Below are positions 61,423 to 64,000 of a stretch of DNA of 64,000 nt, one piece after another. Below the pieces are notes generated by a model that ran no database searches, was not told where the DNA came from, and saw nothing but the letters and a program-made list of their open reading frames with translations. Each line of letters opens with the position of its first letter. Position 1 is the stretch's first letter. The DNA comes from Opitutaceae bacterium (GTDB taxonomy: Bacteria; Verrucomicrobiota; Verrucomicrobiia; Opitutales; Opitutaceae). The stretch is from positions 1 to 64,000 of the forward strand of contig JADJTK010000013.1 of assembly GCA_016711225.1 (NCBI GenBank), read 5' to 3'. Made by a program: the position numbers and the translations under genes.

Positions 61423-62033
61423 GTGAAACGTCTCCTTGATTTCTGCGGTGCGCTGCTGCTGCTGCTGGTCCTCTCTCCGCTGTTGCTCGGGCTCGCCGTG
61501 CTCGTACGGGTAAAACTGGGTACGCCGGTGCTCTTTCGTCAGCGGCGGCCGGGGCAGGGCGGGCGCATCTTCACGGTGGTGAAGTTCCGCTCGATGCGCG
61601 AAGCGCGCGGCACGGACGGTCAGCCCTTGTCCGATGCGCAGAGGCTCACGCCCTTCGGGCTGAAGCTGCGGGCCTCGAGCTTGGACGAATTACCCGAGCT
61701 CTGGAACGTATTGCGCGGCGAGATGAGCCTGGTGGGCCCGCGGCCCTTGCTGGTCGAATACCTCGAACGTTATACCCCGAGGAGGCGCGGCGCCACGACG
61801 TGCGCCCCGGCTTGACCGGCTGGGCCCAGATTCATGGGCGCAACGCCACCACCTGGGACGAGCGGTTGAAGCTCGATGTCTGGTATGTGGATCACCACAG
61901 CGTGGCGCTCGATCTGCGTATCCTGTTGCGAACGGTCGCGCTGGTGTGCTCGCGCGACGGCATCAGCGCGCCGGGCGAGGCGACGATGGCCCCGCTGCGG
62001 CCTCCGCAGGTTTCGGGCGACGCGAAACCTTAA
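61423..62033 (+). CDS. Undecaprenyl-phosphate sugar phosphotransferase 2, frameshifted
   Basis: About 203 residues from GTG 61423 (VKRLLDFCGALLLLLVLSPL). Core LFRQRRPGQGGRIFTVVKFR and LDELPELWNVLRGEMSLVGP-RPL. One missing C in the CCCC run near 61775 shifts the frame; the tail RPGLTGWAQIHGRNATTWDE and RLKLDVWYVDHHS follows in the next frame. Unlike the first sugar transferase it has the common RPGLTGWAQINGR-type ending, so it probably uses a different sugar. Confidence 0.85.
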
Positions 62034-62091
62034 GCGCATCGGTTTCAGCGGACGGGTTGACGCAATACGCGCTACGGCCATAACCGAACGC

Positions 62092-62388
62092 ATGCCCCCT
62101 GCGCCTCTCTCGGTCACCCAGTTGCTGCAACCCGCTCAGGCGGAGTTGGCCCGGCTTGGCGTGCGGGAGCTGCTCCTCTTTGGTTCGAGGGCTCGCGGTG
62201 ATGCCCGACCGGACAGCGATTGGGATTTTGTCGTCGAGTTCTCCGCTGCGCCCGACTTCGACCGGTTCATGGGCGTGCGCCAGTTGTTGGAGGATTGTTT
62301 GAAGGGACGGGTCGATCTGCTGTCCCGCAGTGCCTGCCCTCCGAGGCTCTGGCGGGCGATCGAACCGGAGCTGCTTCATGCCGCGTAA
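62092..62388 (+). CDS. mntA: MntA-like minimal nucleotidyltransferase antitoxin
   Basis: 98 residues. Nucleotidyltransferase motif LLLFGSRARGDARPDSDWDF-VVEF (GSxARG..SDxD). In MntA-HepT modules this enzyme AMPylates HepT on a Tyr to silence it. ATG 62092. Overlaps the HepT gene by 11 bases. Confidence 0.87.
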   Translation: MPPAPLSVTQLLQPAQAELARLGVRELLLFGSRARGDARPDSDWDFVVEFSAAPDFDRFMGVRQLLEDCLKGRVDLLSRSACPPRLWRAIEPELLHAA

Positions 62389-62710
62389 TCCCACTGATCG
62401 GCTGCACGATATCATTGAAGCGTGCGAGGCGATCGCTCGATATATCGATGGACTCGATTCGGCCCGATTTGCGACAGATGAGAAGACCCGCGATGCGGTC
62501 GTGCGGCGGTTTGAGATCGTCGGTGAGGCGGTCAAAGCGCTTCCTCCCGAATGGACCGCGCGGGAACCGGGCATCCCATGGCGCCAGATCACCGGTTTTC
62601 GCGATGTGCTTGCCCACGCCTACTTCGCTGTCGAGGTCTCGGTAGTCTGGGATGCGGCGGCGCGGAAGGCCCCTGAGTTGAGGTTGGCCTGTTTGCGCCT
62701 GCTTGTTTGA
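62378..62710 (+). CDS. hepT: HepT-like HEPN ribonuclease toxin
   Basis: 110 residues. HEPN/DUF86 helical bundle with the catalytic RX4HXY motif seen as RDVLAHAY. Other motifs: RLHDIIEACEAIARYIDG and RRFEIVGEAVKALPPEW. An mRNA-cutting or tRNA-targeting toxin controlled by the preceding MntA. Its location inside the polysaccharide locus is typical of accessory insertion. Confidence 0.88.
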   Translation: MPRNPTDRLHDIIEACEAIARYIDGLDSARFATDEKTRDAVVRRFEIVGEAVKALPPEWTAREPGIPWRQITGFRDVLAHAYFAVEVSVVWDAAARKAPELRLACLRLLV

Positions 62711-62863
62711 ACTCGTCGCTGGCAGATTGGACCACACTCCAAGGCCGTTGATCGGTGGACGGCCACTTGGCCCTGGACCCTTGAGACTTGATACCTCGGA
62801 GCCGGCTCGTTTGCCCACCAACTCCTCCCTCGACAGCTTCGCCCCAGAAAACGACTCTTGGCC
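62711..62863. other. Short gap with purine-rich repeat word
   Basis: On the minus strand AAGTCTCAAGGGTCCAGGGC and CAAGTGGC appear near 62770, related to the AAGTAACAAGGG family. No gene. Confidence 0.45.
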
Positions 62864-63154
62864 ATGACGATGCCTGCTCCTGCACCTGTCTCCTCCGATT
62901 CCCTTCGCCGCCTCATCCTCGCCACGTTGCCGGAGTCGGCGCGCATGGGCGCCAACCCGGTGATCTTCGGCGCGGGCGGCGCGCTCGACAGCCTCGGACT
63001 GGTCAACTTCCTGGCCGACCTTGAGTATCGAATCGCCGAGGATTACGGCCGTGAGCTCGTGTTGGCCAGCGAGCGGGCGATGAGCCGCAGCCGCTCGCCG
63101 TTTCGCGATGTGGACACGCTCACGGCCTATATCCTCGAACTGTTGGGCGCATGA
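62864..63154 (+). CDS. Acyl carrier protein-like protein
   Basis: 96 residues. The phosphopantetheine site is GGALDSLGLVNFLADLEYRI (Ser of DSL), followed by TLTAYILELLGA. It should carry acyl or other thioester-linked groups, perhaps to decorate the glycan or a lipid. ATG 62864 is preferred over TTG 62858. Its stop overlaps the SDR start (ATGA), so the two work together. Confidence 0.82.
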   Translation: MTMPAPAPVSSDSLRRLILATLPESARMGANPVIFGAGGALDSLGLVNFLADLEYRIAEDYGRELVLASERAMSRSRSPFRDVDTLTAYILELLGA

Positions 63155-63997
63155 AAACATCGCGCGTCATCCTCATCACCGGCACCAGCCGCGGCATTGG
63201 CCGCGGGCTGGCCGAACATTTTCTGAAAGCGGGGGACACGGTCTGCGGCTGCAGCCGCTCGCCGGCGGGGCGCACGGAAGGCGCGGCAGCCCGCGCTGGG
63301 GCGGGCCACACGGAAAGCGCGGCAGCCCGCGCTGGGGCGGGCCACACGAAAGCGCGGCAGCCCGCGCTGGGGCGGGCCACACGGAAAGCGCGGCAGCCCG
63401 CGTTAGGGGCTCCAGCACCCGCGCTACGAGCACTTCGAGCTGGAGATCGCCGACGAGAAGGCGGTGGTAGCGATGGTGCGCGAGGTCGTGCGCCGCCATG
63501 GGCGGATCGATGCGTTGCTCAACAATGCCGGTATCGCGGCGATGAACCATGCGCTGCTCACCCCGGCGGCGGTGGCCCAGCAGATCATGGCCACCAATTT
63601 CCACGGCACCTTCCTGTTCTGTCGCGAGGTGGCGAAGGCGATGGTGCGGCGCAAGGTGGGGCGGATCGTGAATTTCACCACCGTGGCGACCCCGCTGCGG
63701 CTGGAGGGCGAGGCGCTCTACGCCGCGAGCAAGGCGGCGGTGGAGTCGTTCACCCAGGTGCTGGCGCGCGAGCTGGGAGCCTCGGGGGTGACCGTCAACG
63801 CCGTGGGGCCCACTCCGGTGCCCACCGATTTGATCAAGAATGTGCCGGCGGCCAAGCTGGAGGCGCTGCTCGCCCGGCAGGCGATCCGGCGTTTGGGCAC
63901 CGTGGAGGATGTGGTCAACGTGGTGGAGTTCTTCCTGGCGGATAGTAGCGAATTTGTCACCGGACAGGTGCTTTACCTTGGCGGCGTGAACGGTTGA
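63151..63997 (+). pseudogene. SDR-family oxidoreductase interrupted by a tandem repeat
   Basis: FabG-like: NAD(P) site RVILITGTSRGIGRGLAEHF; after the repeat, YEHFELEIADEKAVVAMVRE, then DALLNNAGIAAMNHALLTPA, catalytic YAASKAAVESFTQVLARELG and end GQVLYLGGVNG. A tandem repeat at 63273-63404 replaces the expected loop between beta-strands 2 and 3 and shifts the frame. It may be a 3-ketoacyl or sugar reductase working with the adjacent ACP. Ends six bases before the window edge. Confidence 0.75.
63273..63404. repeat. 36-base palindromic tandem repeat inside the SDR gene
   Basis: Units start at 63273, 63309, 63345 and 63380: two of 36 bases, one of 35 (one G missing), and a partial fourth. The consensus begins CACGGAAAGCGCGGCAGCCC and goes on GCGCTGGGGCGGGC; it contains the inverted repeat GCCCGC/GCGGGC around GCTGGG. 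Confidence 0.85.
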
Positions 63998-64000
63998 GCT

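Noticed and set aside
63273..63404. CRISPR array
   Set aside because: The 36-base units are contiguous with no unique spacers and no cas genes nearby; this is a tandem repeat.

Overview
The window is high-GC bacterial chromosome that looks like Verrucomicrobiota, probably an Opitutales-type genome. The evidence is a fused LpxC-FabZ lipid A enzyme next to LpxA, the 16S rRNA sequence, an EF-P with a TPGNLRAF loop, and many exopolysaccharide genes. I recognise this from family knowledge; I ran no search.

Layout. (1) 1-5.2 kb: minus-strand glycosyltransferase operon, cut by the left edge. (2) 5.7-27.0 kb: compact housekeeping block with intact reading frames: DUF971, hisI, lpxA, lpxC-fabZ, efp, UDP-glucose dehydrogenase, an uncharacterised three-gene membrane/coiled-coil operon, def, an AlkC-like DNA glycosylase, a TolC-like protein, a PpiD-like chaperone, YihY, a GYF-domain membrane protein, argS, and a thymidine-phosphorylase-like protein whose signature loop is replaced. 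(3) 27.6-32.9 kb: complete rRNA operon 16S-tRNA-Ile(GAT)-23S-5S with visible processing stems and a terminator. (4) 33.0-36.0 kb: a response regulator, a GbsR/MarR-like regulator, HicB with a broken HicA, an antitoxin/ParE pair, and a dense cluster of palindromic repeats. (5) 36.1-64.0 kb: a large surface-polysaccharide locus with two acyltransferases of lower GC, a sugar epimerase, about six glycosyltransferases, an FkbM methyltransferase, Wzx flippase, Wzy polymerase, a GNAT acetyltransferase, two initiating sugar transferases, two DegT-type aminotransferases, an O-antigen ligase, a DUF4838 protein, and an ACP/SDR pair. VapC, an AAA/DUF4143 ATPase and an MntA/HepT pair lie among them.

How it fits together. 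Ugd, the DegT aminotransferases, the GNAT enzyme and the epimerase would make nucleotide sugars. The two sugar transferases would start chains on undecaprenyl phosphate, and the glycosyltransferases would extend them. The acyltransferases, FkbM enzyme and ACP/SDR would decorate them, and Wzx, Wzy and the ligase would export, polymerise and attach them. The Lpx genes make the lipid A anchor.

Two features stand out. First, I count about two dozen frameshifts, nearly all in the polysaccharide genes at 0-2 kb and 40-62 kb and none in the 5.7-34 kb block. Many are in mononucleotide runs and one pair compensates within about 15 bases, so sequence error is a serious alternative to real decay. Second, several dispersed repeat families fill the gaps, and two of them sit inside coding genes (DUF4838 and SDR). 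The best candidates for undescribed biology are the three-gene membrane operon at 11.8-15.0 kb, the phosphorylase with the altered loop, and the repeats inside genes.
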